64,000 nucleotides of DNA, from positions 2,523,466 to 2,587,465 of the forward strand of contig NZ_LT706987.1 in NCBI RefSeq assembly GCF_900155655.1, read 5' to 3'. Under the pieces are notes generated by a model, which saw nothing but the letters and a program-made list of their open reading frames with translations, ran no database searches and was not told where the DNA came from. The stretch's first letter is position 1. Each line of letters begins with the position of its first letter. The DNA is from Prevotella ihumii. GTDB taxonomy: Bacteria; Bacteroidota; Bacteroidia; Bacteroidales; Bacteroidaceae. Below are positions 35,453 through 45,068 of this stretch, piece by piece. The position numbers and the translations under genes were made by a program.

Positions 35453-35602
35453 AATCAAGCCCCTACACTACAGCAACAAAACTATTGGCTTTTAAGTCCT
35501 AAGCGAGGAACGAGCGATAACTCCTTTTAACTCCCCTAACTCCTAAAAGAACTCCTCTAACTCCTTGATAAGCGGAACTCGGTGAACCGAGCCCCTACCC
35601 TT
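35453..35602. repeat. AACTCC-rich repeat plus half P3 palindrome
   Basis: Five spaced TAACTCC/AACTCC motifs between 35517 and 35568 run into GGAACTCGGTGAACCGAG at 35574, a half P3 element with a compensated inner hairpin. The same order (AACTCC motifs then GGAACTCGATAAATTGAG) occurs at 50831-50889. No gene seen in 35329-35602. Confidence 0.65.
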
Positions 35603-36604
35603 TTACTCAAAAGCTTTTGCTTCTGCAGCCTCAACAATGTTTTCTCTTTCTACAATGTGTTCGGCAGCTTCGCTTATTTCTTCTTTGATGATAGATGCAG
35701 CTATTGGAGTTTCTATATCAACCGCTGGCGCATTGTTGATAGCCTCATCACCTGCCAAAGTAGTTACGGGTGCAGCTACAAGATGGGTATCTAACCCCTC
35801 TTCGTATTCAGCTTTTTCGGTATTTTCCTGCAATCGTTGCTCCTTTGCAGCATATATCTTGTCAGCGTAATACGCCTCTTTGCGAATAGCGTGATAGGTG
35901 ATGCGAGCCGCTTCTTGCTGACTTTCTTTCTTTGTATAACCATAGCCTTCGCCACACGAGATGCCTTCTGCCACTACCTTATATCTGAATGTAGGGTTGC
36001 CGTCTTTATCTTTAACGTTCTCAATAAGCTCAAAATCGAGTTGTACCTTGTTCTTCTGACTCCATTCTAATAGCTTCGACTTAAAATTCATTTCCTTATA
36101 AGCCACCTTATTGATGTTGATGCGATTGCCCAAAATCTGCTTTTGCATAAACTGCATACACGCCATATAGCCGTGATCAAGGTATAACGCACCCACTAAA
36201 GCCTCGAAAGCATTGCCGCCGAGGTAACTATTATGAGAAGAAGAGTGACCGTTTGACAATACCAACTCAGTAAGTCCTAACTCTTTTGCCAACCTATTCA
36301 ATGTGTCACGTTGCACTATCTTTGAGCGTGTGTTGGTGAGAAATCCCTCACGCTTTCCAGGGAAATGCGCATAAACAATGTCGCCAACGACTGCATCAAG
36401 TATTGCATCGCCAAGAAATTCTAAGCGTTCATTGTTTACAGGCTTACCTTTGTTGTTGCGACGTGCTACGCTTTTGTGTAAAAGAGCTGTTTTGTAGTAG
36501 TCAATATTGTGAGGTAGCACCCCAATAATTCGGTATAAAGCCAAATAAAGCTCCTTCTCCTTTCGGAAAGGGAGCTTTATTCGGTCGATTATCTTATTCA
36601 GCAT
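35603..36604 (-). CDS. rnc: ribonuclease III with long C-terminal extension
   Basis: 333 aa. RNase III signature 'NERLEFLGDAILDAVVGDIV' with the catalytic Glu/Asp, second acidic pair in 'EALVGALYLDHG', then a dsRBD ('NFKSKLLEWSQKNKVQLDFE', 'KKESQQEAARITYHAIRK'). The last ~80 residues are an acidic low-complexity tail (EISEAAEHIVERENIVEAAE) not part of the usual ~230-260 aa enzyme. Processes rRNA and structured mRNAs. Its start overlaps the fabF stop by 11 bp, so they are coupled; the whole unit is acpP-fabF-rnc. Confidence 0.93.
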   Translation of the reverse strand: MLNKIIDRIKLPFRKEKELYLALYRIIGVLPHNIDYYKTALLHKSVARRNNKGKPVNNERLEFLGDAILDAVVGDIVYAHFPGKREGFLTNTRSKIVQRDTLNRLAKELGLTELVLSNGHSSSHNSYLGGNAFEALVGALYLDHGYMACMQFMQKQILGNRININKVAYKEMNFKSKLLEWSQKNKVQLDFELIENVKDKDGNPTFRYKVVAEGISCGEGYGYTKKESQQEAARITYHAIRKEAYYADKIYAAKEQRLQENTEKAEYEEGLDTHLVAAPVTTLAGDEAINNAPAVDIETPIAASIIKEEISEAAEHIVERENIVEAAEAKAFE

Positions 36605-37856
36605 ACTTCTTGAATATCACACAAGCGTTGTGCCCACCGAAGCCGAAAGTGTTGCTAAGAGCAGCACGCACTTCACGCTTCTGCGCCTTATTGAAGGTAA
36701 AGTTCAAATTGTAATCCAATTCAGCATCTTTATCCTCGTCCTCGTGATTGATAGTTGGAGGAATGATGTCGTTCTGTACAGCCAATACACAAGCCATAGC
36801 TTCCACTGCACCAGCCGCACCAAGCAAGTGACCTGTCATACTCTTTGTAGACGAGATGTTGAGCTTGTAAGCAGCATCGCCAAACAATTGTACGATAGCC
36901 TTAGCTTCTGAAACATCGCCCACAGGAGTTGATGTGCCGTGAACATTGATATAGTCGATGTCTTCAGCCTTCATTTGAGCATCGTCAAGGGCAGCTTGCA
37001 TTACCAAGTGTGCGCCCAAGCCTTCAGGGTGTGAAGCTGTAATGTGATGAGCGTCAGCCGATGCGCCTTCGCCTACGAGCTCTGCATAAATCTTAGCACC
37101 ACGTGCCTTAGCGTGTTCCAACTCTTCAAGGATTAAGCAGCCTGCACCTTCACCCATAACAAAGCCGTCGCGGCTTGCCGAGAATGGACGTGAAGCACGT
37201 GTAGGGTCGTCGTTGCGAGTTGAAAGGGCGTGCATAGCGTTGAATCCGCCTACCCCACCTGGGGTAATAGCTGCCTCTGCACCACCGCTAACAATCATAT
37301 CGGCTTTGCCCAAGCGGATAAGGTTGAAAGCTGTACCCAATGCGTTTGTACTTGAAGCACAAGCCGAAGTGGTGGTAAAGTTAGGGCCGTGGAAACCGAA
37401 ACGGATACTGATGTGACCTGAAGCAATGTCGGAAATCATCTTAGGAATGAAGAATGGATTAAACTTAGGTCCCATTTCTTCGTGTTTAGCATAATTGCCT
37501 ATTTCTTCTTCAAAGGTCTTTATACCACCGATACCCACACCGTAAACTACGCCAATACGATTTTTGTTGGCTGTTTCAAGGTCGATGCCGCAGTCTTGAA
37601 TACCCTGAATGGCACTAATCATTGCCAATTGGGTGTAGCGGTCGAGCTTGCGAGCTTCCTTGCGGTCGATGTAATCATTTATATTGAGGTCTTTCACTTC
37701 GCACGCAAACTTAGTCTTAAAGTTTGCTGTATCGAAATGAGTAATAGGTCCAGCACCACTTTTTCCTTCCAACATAGCCTTCCAAGTGTCTTCAGCATTG
37801 TTGCCCAATGGTGTCACTGCGCCCAAACCTGTTACTACTACTCTTTTTAGTTCCAT
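36594..37856 (-). CDS. fabF: beta-ketoacyl-ACP synthase II
   Basis: 420 aa. Catalytic Cys in 'TTTSACASSTNALGTAFN', His in 'INVHGTSTPVGDVSE' and His/Lys in 'SSTKSMTGHLLGAAGAVEA'; glycine-rich C-terminal 'NTFGFGGHNACVIFKK'. Elongates fatty acyl-ACP with malonyl-ACP in type II fatty acid synthesis. Normal length. The acyl carrier gene lies 363 bp upstream on the same strand, a larger gap than usual for acpP-fabF. Confidence 0.95.
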   Translation of the reverse strand: MELKRVVVTGLGAVTPLGNNAEDTWKAMLEGKSGAGPITHFDTANFKTKFACEVKDLNINDYIDRKEARKLDRYTQLAMISAIQGIQDCGIDLETANKNRIGVVYGVGIGGIKTFEEEIGNYAKHEEMGPKFNPFFIPKMISDIASGHISIRFGFHGPNFTTTSACASSTNALGTAFNLIRLGKADMIVSGGAEAAITPGGVGGFNAMHALSTRNDDPTRASRPFSASRDGFVMGEGAGCLILEELEHAKARGAKIYAELVGEGASADAHHITASHPEGLGAHLVMQAALDDAQMKAEDIDYINVHGTSTPVGDVSEAKAIVQLFGDAAYKLNISSTKSMTGHLLGAAGAVEAMACVLAVQNDIIPPTINHEDEDKDAELDYNLNFTFNKAQKREVRAALSNTFGFGGHNACVIFKKYAE

Positions 37857-38014
37857 TAATCTATGAATTTAATGTTTATAAAGTTAGGACATTTTGCTTC
37901 GTTTTGACATTCAAAACTCAGGTTGTCCCACTATCTTTTCTTTTTAGGCGAACATTGATATTGCTCACCTTTGGTGATTGTTTGCCTTGAAATATCCCAT
38001 TTCTATGCAAACAA

Positions 38015-38097
38015 ATAAGGAGTTAAGCTAATGTTCCACATCTATGTATCCCATAAAAGAGCTGCATAATTGCAAAACGATTGGCTTAACTCCTTAA
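38015..38097. repeat. inverted repeat in the acpP-fabF gap
   Basis: TAAGGAGTTAAGC (38016-38028) is complementary to GCTTAACTCCTTA (38084-38096). It shares the GGAGTTAAG core with the terminator at 50771. It may form a hairpin separating acpP from fabF; otherwise 37857-38219 shows no feature. Confidence 0.5.
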
Positions 38098-38219
38098 TTT
38101 TCTTATGCCATTACTATTTTCGTAATTGAAAAAACTTAGAATGATATAAGTTTATTACTAATGAATAAGAATGGGCGTTGCTCTCGTAAAGAAAGCCCTA
38201 TCCCATAAATTGCTTATTC

Positions 38220-38456
38220 TTACTTAGCGTTTTCTTCAATGTAAGAAATAGCATCGCCTACTGTAGCGATCTTTTCAGCCTTATCGTCTGGAATAGAGAT
38301 ACCGAATTCCTTTTCGAACTCCATAATGAGCTCTACTGTATCCAAAGAGTCAGCGCCGAGGTCGTTTGTGAAGCTTGCTTCTGGCTTAACTTCTGCCTCA
38401 TCTACACCAAGTTTATCTACGATAATTGCCTTTACCTTTGATTCAAATTCTGACAT
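38220..38456 (-). CDS. acpP: acyl carrier protein
   Basis: 78 aa, acidic, four-helix. The phosphopantetheine Ser37 lies in '[18 protein letters not shown]'. Carries growing acyl chains in fatty-acid and lipid A synthesis. IS5 copy 2 starts 285 bp upstream of its start, so the element lies in or near its promoter region. Confidence 0.97.
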   Translation of the reverse strand: MSEFESKVKAIIVDKLGVDEAEVKPEASFTNDLGADSLDTVELIMEFEKEFGISIPDDKAEKIATVGDAISYIEENAK

Positions 38457-38740
38457 AATTGTAAGTTTTAAAATGTTTTATTATACTTTCAAATCTAAAA
38501 TTCAGCTGCAAAGGAAAGATAAATTTTCCAAGTACGCAAATTTTTGAGTTAAAAAAGTAACCAATTATGCACAAACCCTATATGGTTGTGCATAAATTTA
38601 GGGCTTTTTATAGCTCTATCTACACAAAAAGTAAAATTATGGGTTATCTTTTTGGCTTTCAGTCGCTGTCGGTAAATCACTAAACCTTAAATATAACACA
38701 AGCAATGATACAAAGCCCGAAAAACACTACTTTTACTATA

Positions 38741-40277
38741 TAGTCTCCCCTTGAAAAGTATTTAACCATCTGGTTATCAATAAAATAATCGTTCTCAAAC
38801 TTGCATATTTCTACAAAGTTTTGTATCTTTGTATAGTAAAATCTTGCAATTCAACGATGTATAAATCTCCATCCAAAGTCCGTCAGGCATCATTATTCTG
38901 GGATCTTGAGACAATGCTCTCTCCCAAGAATTCCCTGTACAAGTTAGCCAATCTGATTGATTGGAATCTGTTTGAGCAGTCTTTTGCCCCTCTTTACAGC
39001 AAGGACACTGGCCGTATGGCCAAGCCCATCCGTCTGATGGTCGGTCTGCTGATCTTGAAACACCTTCGTGACGTTTCAGACGAGAGCGTCGTGGAGCAGT
39101 TCTCGGAGAACGCCTACTTCCAGTATTTTTGCGGGATGGAGGCATTCCGCACCGACGCTCCCTGCGTTCCCACCGAGCTTGTCGAGTTCCGCCGTCGCAT
39201 CGGTGAATCTGGCATGGAGCTGATACTCAAGGAAAGCATCCGCATCAATCTTTTAATCGGCGACCACAGAAAAGAGGAGATGCAGGGGAAAGACGGCAAG
39301 GATGGACGTGGACGCAAGCCCGATGCGGAGCATACCGCATTCATCGACACGACGGTGCAGGAGAAGAACGTGACCTTCCCCACGGACTCGAAACTCCTGA
39401 ACAAGGTGATAGCCTTTTGCCACAGCGTGGCGGAGAAGGAAAACCTCAAGGTCCGCCAGAGCTATGCCAAGGAGATAAAGGAACTGAAGCTCGTTCAGCG
39501 CTTCAGGGGTAGGAAGAACAGCAAGGCCAAAGTCAGGAAGGCCGACAAGCGGATGCGCACCATTGCGGGCAGGTTGCTCAGGGAGCTGCTTCGCCTGCTG
39601 CCCGATAGAAATGCCTACCAGAAGCGGATTGACATCTGCATGAGGCTTGTCAACGGCGAGCGGTTGGACGGCCATAAGATCTACTCGCTTCACGAGCCAG
39701 ACGTGCTTTGTATCAGCAAGGGAAAAGAGGGCAAGAAGTACGAGTTCGGCAACAAGGTTTCCATCGTCAGACTATGGGACGGACTCATCATCGGCGCGCT
39801 GTCATTCCGCAATGAGTATGACGGCCATACGATAGACAAGGCAATGGAGCAGGTCAGGCGGCTGTATGACAGGAAAATAAAAACACTTGCCTGCGACAGG
39901 GGATACCGAGGACAAAGTATGAGCGGGCAGACACAAATCATAATTCCGGACACGCCCAAGAAAACAGACTCACGGTACGCCAAGAACAAAAAGCACAAAC
40001 TCTTCCGCAAGCGGGCAGGAATAGAGCCTGTCATTGGCCACTGCAAGGCAGACCACCGGTTGGGGAGGAACTTCTACAAGGGTCTCTTCGGAGACTCCAT
40101 CAATGTCATGCTTGCAGCTGCAGCATTTAACTTCAAAAGAGCCATGAGGCTTCTTTTGTGCCTAATTGAAAGAGTGATTATGTGGTGCTGTGGAAGACAA
40201 GAATTAAATTTTCAACACCAATTCTTCCCGCAGGGCTATATGAAAAAATGCGATGTCGCCTTTTTGAGGGTCGACTA
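38741..40277 (+). mobile_element. IS5-like insertion sequence, copy 2 (1537 bp)
   Basis: Same ends as copy 1 (TAGTCTCCCC and GGGTCGACTA). Flanked by TATA on both sides (38737-38740 and 40278-40281), consistent with a 4-bp target duplication. Differs from copy 1 by a handful of substitutions and one A insertion. Confidence 0.88.
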
Positions 40278-40284
40278 TATATAA
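38857..40284 (+). CDS. IS5-family transposase (copy 2)
   Basis: 475 aa from the ATG at 38857. Same DUF772 plus DDE organisation as copy 1. The extra A near 40247 shifts the last codons to KKCDVAFLRVDYI, and the TAA stop lies 7 bp beyond the element in the target TATATATAA, so translation ends in host DNA. Amino-acid changes to copy 1 include D-to-A and G-to-S near residue 185. Confidence 0.88.
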   Translation: MYKSPSKVRQASLFWDLETMLSPKNSLYKLANLIDWNLFEQSFAPLYSKDTGRMAKPIRLMVGLLILKHLRDVSDESVVEQFSENAYFQYFCGMEAFRTDAPCVPTELVEFRRRIGESGMELILKESIRINLLIGDHRKEEMQGKDGKDGRGRKPDAEHTAFIDTTVQEKNVTFPTDSKLLNKVIAFCHSVAEKENLKVRQSYAKEIKELKLVQRFRGRKNSKAKVRKADKRMRTIAGRLLRELLRLLPDRNAYQKRIDICMRLVNGERLDGHKIYSLHEPDVLCISKGKEGKKYEFGNKVSIVRLWDGLIIGALSFRNEYDGHTIDKAMEQVRRLYDRKIKTLACDRGYRGQSMSGQTQIIIPDTPKKTDSRYAKNKKHKLFRKRAGIEPVIGHCKADHRLGRNFYKGLFGDSINVMLAAAAFNFKRAMRLLLCLIERVIMWCCGRQELNFQHQFFPQGYMKKCDVAFLRVDYI

Positions 40285-40369
40285 TAAGGTGGAAAGCGAG
40301 CTTAAACTACAAAAAAACTGATAATGAAACATTATAAATATTCGAAACAAGGAATAATTGATGGTAGCC

Positions 40370-40605
40370 GAAAAACAGAACAATTACTTTTTGAACATCA
40401 ACCTAAAAAATGCAATTGGTAACTTATTGATAATAAAACACTTACAAAAGCGTTCCAATACATATATGTTTTACCACCCAAAATATATATGTATTGGCGT
40501 ATCAAAGTTGAACTTGGGGAAGCTCAAACATATATGTTTTGGAAACAAAAGATGGATGTATGATTTGGAAGAGATGGAAGGAAGAAATATAAAACAATAA
40601 AATAT
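40370..40605. repeat. F4 palindrome element (40.4 kb copy)
   Basis: From CAGAACAATTAC to AAACAATAAAAT; contains ACATATATGTTTT, AAATATATATGTATT, CAAAGTTGAACTTGG and AAACATATATGTTTT. Structure parallels 51218-51450. The remainder of 40606-40886 is AT-rich with no gene. Confidence 0.7.
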
Positions 40606-40886
40606 AGGGATAAAAAAAGAAAAGGTAATTGTCATCTCGACAACCACCTTTTTGACTAAACTTAATCTACAAACCTGAGTTTTATTCTAAATGATGAATT
40701 TCTATCCAATCTTATTAATTTTCAAAATTCAACATCGGGTTAGCTTATCTTGAAGTTTCCCCGATAAAGCTTTTATGTTGCAAATATACTAAAAGTATAT
40801 TAATTGTACAAATTCTTTTAGTGAAAAGTTTTAATAATTCAGTAAAAATCTTACTTTTAACGCATTTTCGCACAATTTTGTTCTAT

Positions 40887-41651
40887 TTATGGTTTACTTT
40901 CACCTTCTACATAGTCTTCTAAGAACAGGTGTTCGCCATCGAAAACAGCGTATGTAAACTGCCAAATCCAGTCGCCTAAGATTATCATTCGTGTGGTATC
41001 GTTGAGCGGAAGGTCGAGCTTGATGTGTCGATGTCCATAAATAAAGAAGTCAATGTCCTTGTGCTGCGCCATATATTCTTTGGTATAACGCACCAAATAT
41101 TCTTTGTCTTCGCCAAGGAATGGCATTTCCTTGCCGTCTTCGCGCTTCATACGACTCTTCTTTGCCCAATTCAGCCCTAACTGCATACCCCACCAAGGGT
41201 GCACAAAGTTGAGCAATCGCTGGCAAGCCCTGTTGTGGAACACGCGTCTAAGGATTTTAAATAAGGGGTCGGGGTCGCCCAATCCATCGCCGTGGGCAAG
41301 ATAGAACACCTTGTCGCTTATCTCTGTGGTGATGTCTTTGCGGTGGAGAATTACGCCACATTCTTGTTCAAGATACCCATAGGTCCATATATCGTGATTG
41401 CCAATGAAGTAGTGCACCTCTACGCCCATATCGGTCAATTCCGAAATCTTGCCCAAAAAGCGTGTGTAACCTTTAGGCACAACGTATGCGTATTCGTTCC
41501 AGAAGTCGAACATATCGCCCAACAGATAAACAGCACTTGCCTTGTGCTTTATACTATCAAGGAAGTTCACCAATCGGCGTTCGTGTGTACGCTTGTGCTC
41601 GATGGCTAATGAGCCAAGATGAGCATCTGAAAGGAAATATACATTCATCAT
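40887..41651 (-). CDS. lpxH: UDP-2,3-diacylglucosamine pyrophosphatase-like phosphoesterase
   Basis: 254 aa (a second ATG one codon later is equally possible). Calcineurin-like metallophosphoesterase motifs: 'FLSDAHLG' (D-x-H), 'YLLGDMFDFW' (GDxxD), 'FIGNHDIWTYG' (GNHD), 'LAHGDGLGDPD' and 'FIYGHRHIKLDLP' (GHxH). Family knowledge: LpxH hydrolyses UDP-2,3-diacylglucosamine to lipid X in lipid A synthesis at the inner membrane. Assignment rests on fold and length; another YbbF-type phosphoesterase is possible. Confidence 0.82.
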   Translation of the reverse strand: MMNVYFLSDAHLGSLAIEHKRTHERRLVNFLDSIKHKASAVYLLGDMFDFWNEYAYVVPKGYTRFLGKISELTDMGVEVHYFIGNHDIWTYGYLEQECGVILHRKDITTEISDKVFYLAHGDGLGDPDPLFKILRRVFHNRACQRLLNFVHPWWGMQLGLNWAKKSRMKREDGKEMPFLGEDKEYLVRYTKEYMAQHKDIDFFIYGHRHIKLDLPLNDTTRMIILGDWIWQFTYAVFDGEHLFLEDYVEGESKP

Positions 41652-41768
41652 ACTTGGGAGGTGTTAAGATGTTGTGTTGGGCGCACAATATCGGTTTTTA
41701 ATTTAACCCAATTTGTTTTTTAAACTAAATAAGGTCAACTTTATATTGTCTCAATATGCGAATTGGGA

Positions 41769-42089
41769 TCAATCAAAACCCAATTCTACACGTGCCTCTT
41801 CGGACATCATACTTTGATCCCATACGGGTTCGAATACAAGATTGATGTTGGCACACTTCACACCCTTAACGCTTTCCACCTTTGTGCGTACGTCTTCAAA
41901 GATGAAGTCTGCAGCTGGGCACGATGGCGATGTAAAGGTCATATCCATATCGAGCGACCCATCGTCCTGCATATCTATCTTGTAAATCATTCCTAAGTCG
42001 TAGATATTCACAGGTATTTCGGGGTCATAAACGGTCTTCAACACCTCTACAATATCTTCTTGTATCTTGTTTTTCTCTTCTTGTGTCAT
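41769..42089 (-). CDS. DUF59/SufT-type Fe-S assembly factor
   Basis: 106 aa from the ATG at 42089 (MTQEEKNKIQ); the longer frame to 42149 has no good start. DUF59 (MIP18) motif 'DPEIPVNIYDLGMIYKID' and the cysteine region 'FTSPSCPAADFIF'. Family knowledge: carries Fe-S clusters to target proteins. SufE is encoded at 54304. The promoter is the dyad at 42257-42274. Confidence 0.85.
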   Translation of the reverse strand: MTQEEKNKIQEDIVEVLKTVYDPEIPVNIYDLGMIYKIDMQDDGSLDMDMTFTSPSCPAADFIFEDVRTKVESVKGVKCANINLVFEPVWDQSMMSEEARVELGFD

Positions 42090-42165
42090 ATCGTTATCTG
42101 TTTTTAAGTTCTTTTTTGTGCCGTCTAACTTATAGAAAGAAAGTATCAACGAACGTATTTTTTAA

Positions 42166-42239
42166 TGTAGGGGCTCGATTTATCGAGTTCCTTATGGTAA
42201 AGATTAGGTGTTTTGAACTCGATAAATCGAGCCCCTACA
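42166..42239. repeat. 74-bp palindromic element (P3), copy 2
   Basis: Same 26-bp ends as copy 1 (25 of 26 on the right) and same total length; sits in the divergent gap between the DUF59 and Lrp-type genes. Confidence 0.85.
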
Positions 42240-42256
42240 CCTTGCCGAGTGCAGCC

Positions 42257-42274
42257 TATCTTATGCAAAGATAA
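42257..42274 (-). promoter_or_regulatory. promoter dyad, second copy
   Basis: Identical to 28649-28666, preceded by GCAGCC; on the minus strand it contains TATCTTTG, 168-175 bp upstream of the DUF59 gene's start. Confidence 0.5.
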
Positions 42275-42538
42275 TGAAATAATTTCACATTAAAGATATA
42301 TAATGTTGAAAAATAATAGAAAGAAAATGAAGTGTAAAATATCGAAAAACCACTGTAAATATTTATAAATTCAATATTCTTGGCACGTTCAAACTGTAAA
42401 AAAACTACAAAAAACAAACAAAATGCACGGTTTAATACATTTTTTTGTTCCTTTTTGTTGCTCAATTCATTTATAATGTCTAATTTTGCTTTCACTTTGT
42501 AACAATAATCTTCTTGCGTAAGGCAAATTCTAAACCTA

Positions 42539-43015
42539 ATGAAAATGGACAAAATAGACAAATTAGACAAAAAGATACTCGGTATCTTGTCACACAACGC
42601 ACGTATTCCTTTCAAAGATGTAGCTGCAGAATGTGGCGTTTCGCGTGCAGCAATCCATCAACGTGTTCAGCATCTCATCGAAAATGGTGTCATCACAGGC
42701 AGCAGTTTCTCTATCAACCCTAAAAGTTTGGGCTATACCACTTGCACCTATGTGGGTCTAAACCTTGAGCGTGGCTCTATGTACAAGGAAGTAGTGGAGC
42801 GCATCAACAAAATTCCTGAAGTGATAGAGTGTCACTTTACAACAGGTCCTTATACCAGTTTGGTGAAGCTTTATGCCAAAGACAACGAACAACTGATGGA
42901 CTTGCTCAACAATAAGTTGCAAACTATCCCAGGTGTAATGTCTACCGAAACACTTATTTCGTTAGAGCAAAGCATTAAGAGAGAAATACCTGTAGCAGGT
43001 GAAGAGGAAGAATAA
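42539..43015 (+). CDS. Lrp/AsnC-family transcriptional regulator
   Basis: 158 aa. N-terminal HTH ('LDKKILGILSHNARIPFKDV', 'GVSRAAIHQRVQHLIENGVI') and C-terminal RAM ligand-binding domain ('VIECHFTTGPYTSLVKLYAK'). Amino-acid or metabolite responsive global or local regulator, probably octameric. An alternative start two codons later (MDKIDKLD) is possible. Ligand and targets unknown; the adjacent peptidase genes are candidates by proximity only. Confidence 0.9.
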   Translation: MKMDKIDKLDKKILGILSHNARIPFKDVAAECGVSRAAIHQRVQHLIENGVITGSSFSINPKSLGYTTCTYVGLNLERGSMYKEVVERINKIPEVIECHFTTGPYTSLVKLYAKDNEQLMDLLNNKLQTIPGVMSTETLISLEQSIKREIPVAGEEEE

Positions 43016-43187
43016 AGGCTGGTTCACAATAAATATATAGATACGAAAACGATAAAACAAAAACTTATAAAACCATTAGTAGCTATTCGACTAAGATATA
43101 ACGCTAAAGCAAAAGCTATTATTTATTAGCAAAATAACCGTTGACCTCTTGATGCTGAAACGTAGTATTGAAAAAAAGTAAATAACA

Positions 43188-45053
43188 ATGAATTACAATA
43201 TTGATGCTTACTTGGAAAAGGTGTACGATGCCTTTCCAGAAAGCAATCATCAACCCATAATAGGACTTGTTACCAACTATAATGATGTTGACGCAACAAT
43301 TCGTGAGGTCTATTATAAGCAAGTAGTAGATGCTGGAGCTACACCTTTGCTCATCCCGCCTATCAACGATGGACGTTTGTTAACAAATATCCTCGACAAG
43401 ATAGACGGACTGATACTTACTGGTGGGGCTGATGTCAACCCGCTTTGGGTGGGCGAAGAACCTGTAAGAGGGCTAAGCAATATCAATGCAAAGCGCGATT
43501 TATCCGAACTTCTTATTACTCGATTGGCTTTCAATCGTCAAATTCCAATCCTCGGAATATGTCGTGGTATTCAGGTTTTGGCTATGGCTTTAGGTGGCAA
43601 AAACCAACAGCACATCTACGATCCTTATATAGAAGTGGAGGAAACTGTAGAGAAAAAGCTTGCCAAAGCAAAGAGTATCACAACCTTGCACGCAGCCAAA
43701 CTGAAACATTCGCAAGATGCTCCGAAGAACGAAGCTACACACAGCGTACGTGTAGAACAAGGTTCGGTGCTACATTCTATCTATAATGAAGATACCATCT
43801 ATGTAAATTCGTTCCACCATCAGGCTGTGAGCGACCCTGGGAAACGATTTAAGGTAACAGGAACAGCCACCGATGGCGTGATAGAATGTATAGAAAGCAC
43901 AGAGTTGAAGCCTATCCTCGGTGTGCAATGGCACCCAGAATGGATGGAGGAAGAGGGATTGAAGCTCTTCCAATGGCTCGTAAATGAGGCTGAGAACTTC
44001 AAACTTGCCAAGCGTTTGCACAACAAAATTCTTACTTTAGATACACATTGCGACACACCTATGTTCTTCCCTCAAGGGGTGGAATTTGGAAAGCGCGACC
44101 CTCGTATATTGTACGATCTCCATAAAATGAGCGAAGGCAGACAAGACGCAGTTACAATGGCGGCTTACTTGCCACAACCTCGCATTGGCGAAACCTTCTC
44201 GTCAAAGATAGATATAGAAGGTCTGAAAAAGTTCAATCCTGAACTCTCTGAGGTGTTAGACAACCTCAGTCCCGAAAAATACACCAATCTTATATTCGAT
44301 AAAATAGAAAAGATAGTGAAGCAAAACAGCAGCTATCTCTCTATTGCACGTACACCTTCCGACCTTTATGAGGACAAGCGAAAGGGCAGAAAAAGCATTA
44401 TGTTTGCCATTGAGAATGGACTTGCATTGGAGCATAAGATAGAGAATGTAAAGCATTTTGCACAACGTGGTGTAACTTACATTACGCTCTGTCACAATGG
44501 CGATAACGACATTTGCGACTCGGCACGTGGAAGTAATATGCACGGAGGTGTGAGCAAATTCGGCATAGAGGTAATACAGGAAATGAACAAGAATGGCATT
44601 ATGGTAGACCTAAGCCACGGCGGAGAAAAGAGTTTCTACGATGCTTTGGAAATTAGTAGCGTACCTATTGTTTGCAGCCATTCCAATTCAAAAGCCTTAT
44701 GCGATGTTCCTCGCAATCTCACCGACGACCAAATGCGTGCCTTGGCTAAAAAGGGGGGTGTAGCACACACAACTTTGTTCAGCGGATTTTTACGTAAAAG
44801 CGTCCATGCAAACATTTTAGACGTGATAAACCACCTTGAACACGCCATCAAAATTATGGGTATCGACCACGTAGGTATAGGTACCGACTTCGATGGCGAC
44901 GGCACTGTGCACGGAATGGCTGATGCAAGCGAAATGATAAACTTAACCAAGCACTTGTTAAAACGCAGATACAGCGAACGCGACATTGAAAAAATATGGG
45001 GCGGAAACTGGCTTCGTGTAATGGCACAAGTACAAGCTGCAAGGAAAAAATAA
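43188..45053 (+). CDS. fusion of C26 glutamine-hydrolase-like domain and M19 membrane-dipeptidase domain
   Basis: 621 aa with no signal peptide. Residues 1-270 are a class I glutamine amidotransferase-like (gamma-glutamyl hydrolase, C26) domain: nucleophile Cys125 in 'ILGICRGIQVLAMALGG' and 'GVQWHPEWMEEEG'. Residues 275-621 are M19 renal-dipeptidase-like: 'LTLDTHCDTPMFFPQG' (HxD), 'GVTYITLCHNGDNDICDS', 'VDLSHGGEKSFYDAL' , 'PIVCSHSNSKALCDVPRN' and 'MGIDHVGIGTDFDGDG'. Together they could cleave gamma-glutamyl compounds then dipeptides (for example from glutathione). Followed by the QC-like gene 15 bp on. Confidence 0.85.
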   Translation: MNYNIDAYLEKVYDAFPESNHQPIIGLVTNYNDVDATIREVYYKQVVDAGATPLLIPPINDGRLLTNILDKIDGLILTGGADVNPLWVGEEPVRGLSNINAKRDLSELLITRLAFNRQIPILGICRGIQVLAMALGGKNQQHIYDPYIEVEETVEKKLAKAKSITTLHAAKLKHSQDAPKNEATHSVRVEQGSVLHSIYNEDTIYVNSFHHQAVSDPGKRFKVTGTATDGVIECIESTELKPILGVQWHPEWMEEEGLKLFQWLVNEAENFKLAKRLHNKILTLDTHCDTPMFFPQGVEFGKRDPRILYDLHKMSEGRQDAVTMAAYLPQPRIGETFSSKIDIEGLKKFNPELSEVLDNLSPEKYTNLIFDKIEKIVKQNSSYLSIARTPSDLYEDKRKGRKSIMFAIENGLALEHKIENVKHFAQRGVTYITLCHNGDNDICDSARGSNMHGGVSKFGIEVIQEMNKNGIMVDLSHGGEKSFYDALEISSVPIVCSHSNSKALCDVPRNLTDDQMRALAKKGGVAHTTLFSGFLRKSVHANILDVINHLEHAIKIMGIDHVGIGTDFDGDGTVHGMADASEMINLTKHLLKRRYSERDIEKIWGGNWLRVMAQVQAARKK

Positions 45054-45068
45054 CAAACCAAAAAGACT

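Noticed and set aside
42256-42615. 119-aa minus-strand ORF between the DUF59 and Lrp-type genes
   Set aside because: AT-rich intergenic reading, Phe/Ile/Tyr-rich without any motif; the region is better explained as promoters.
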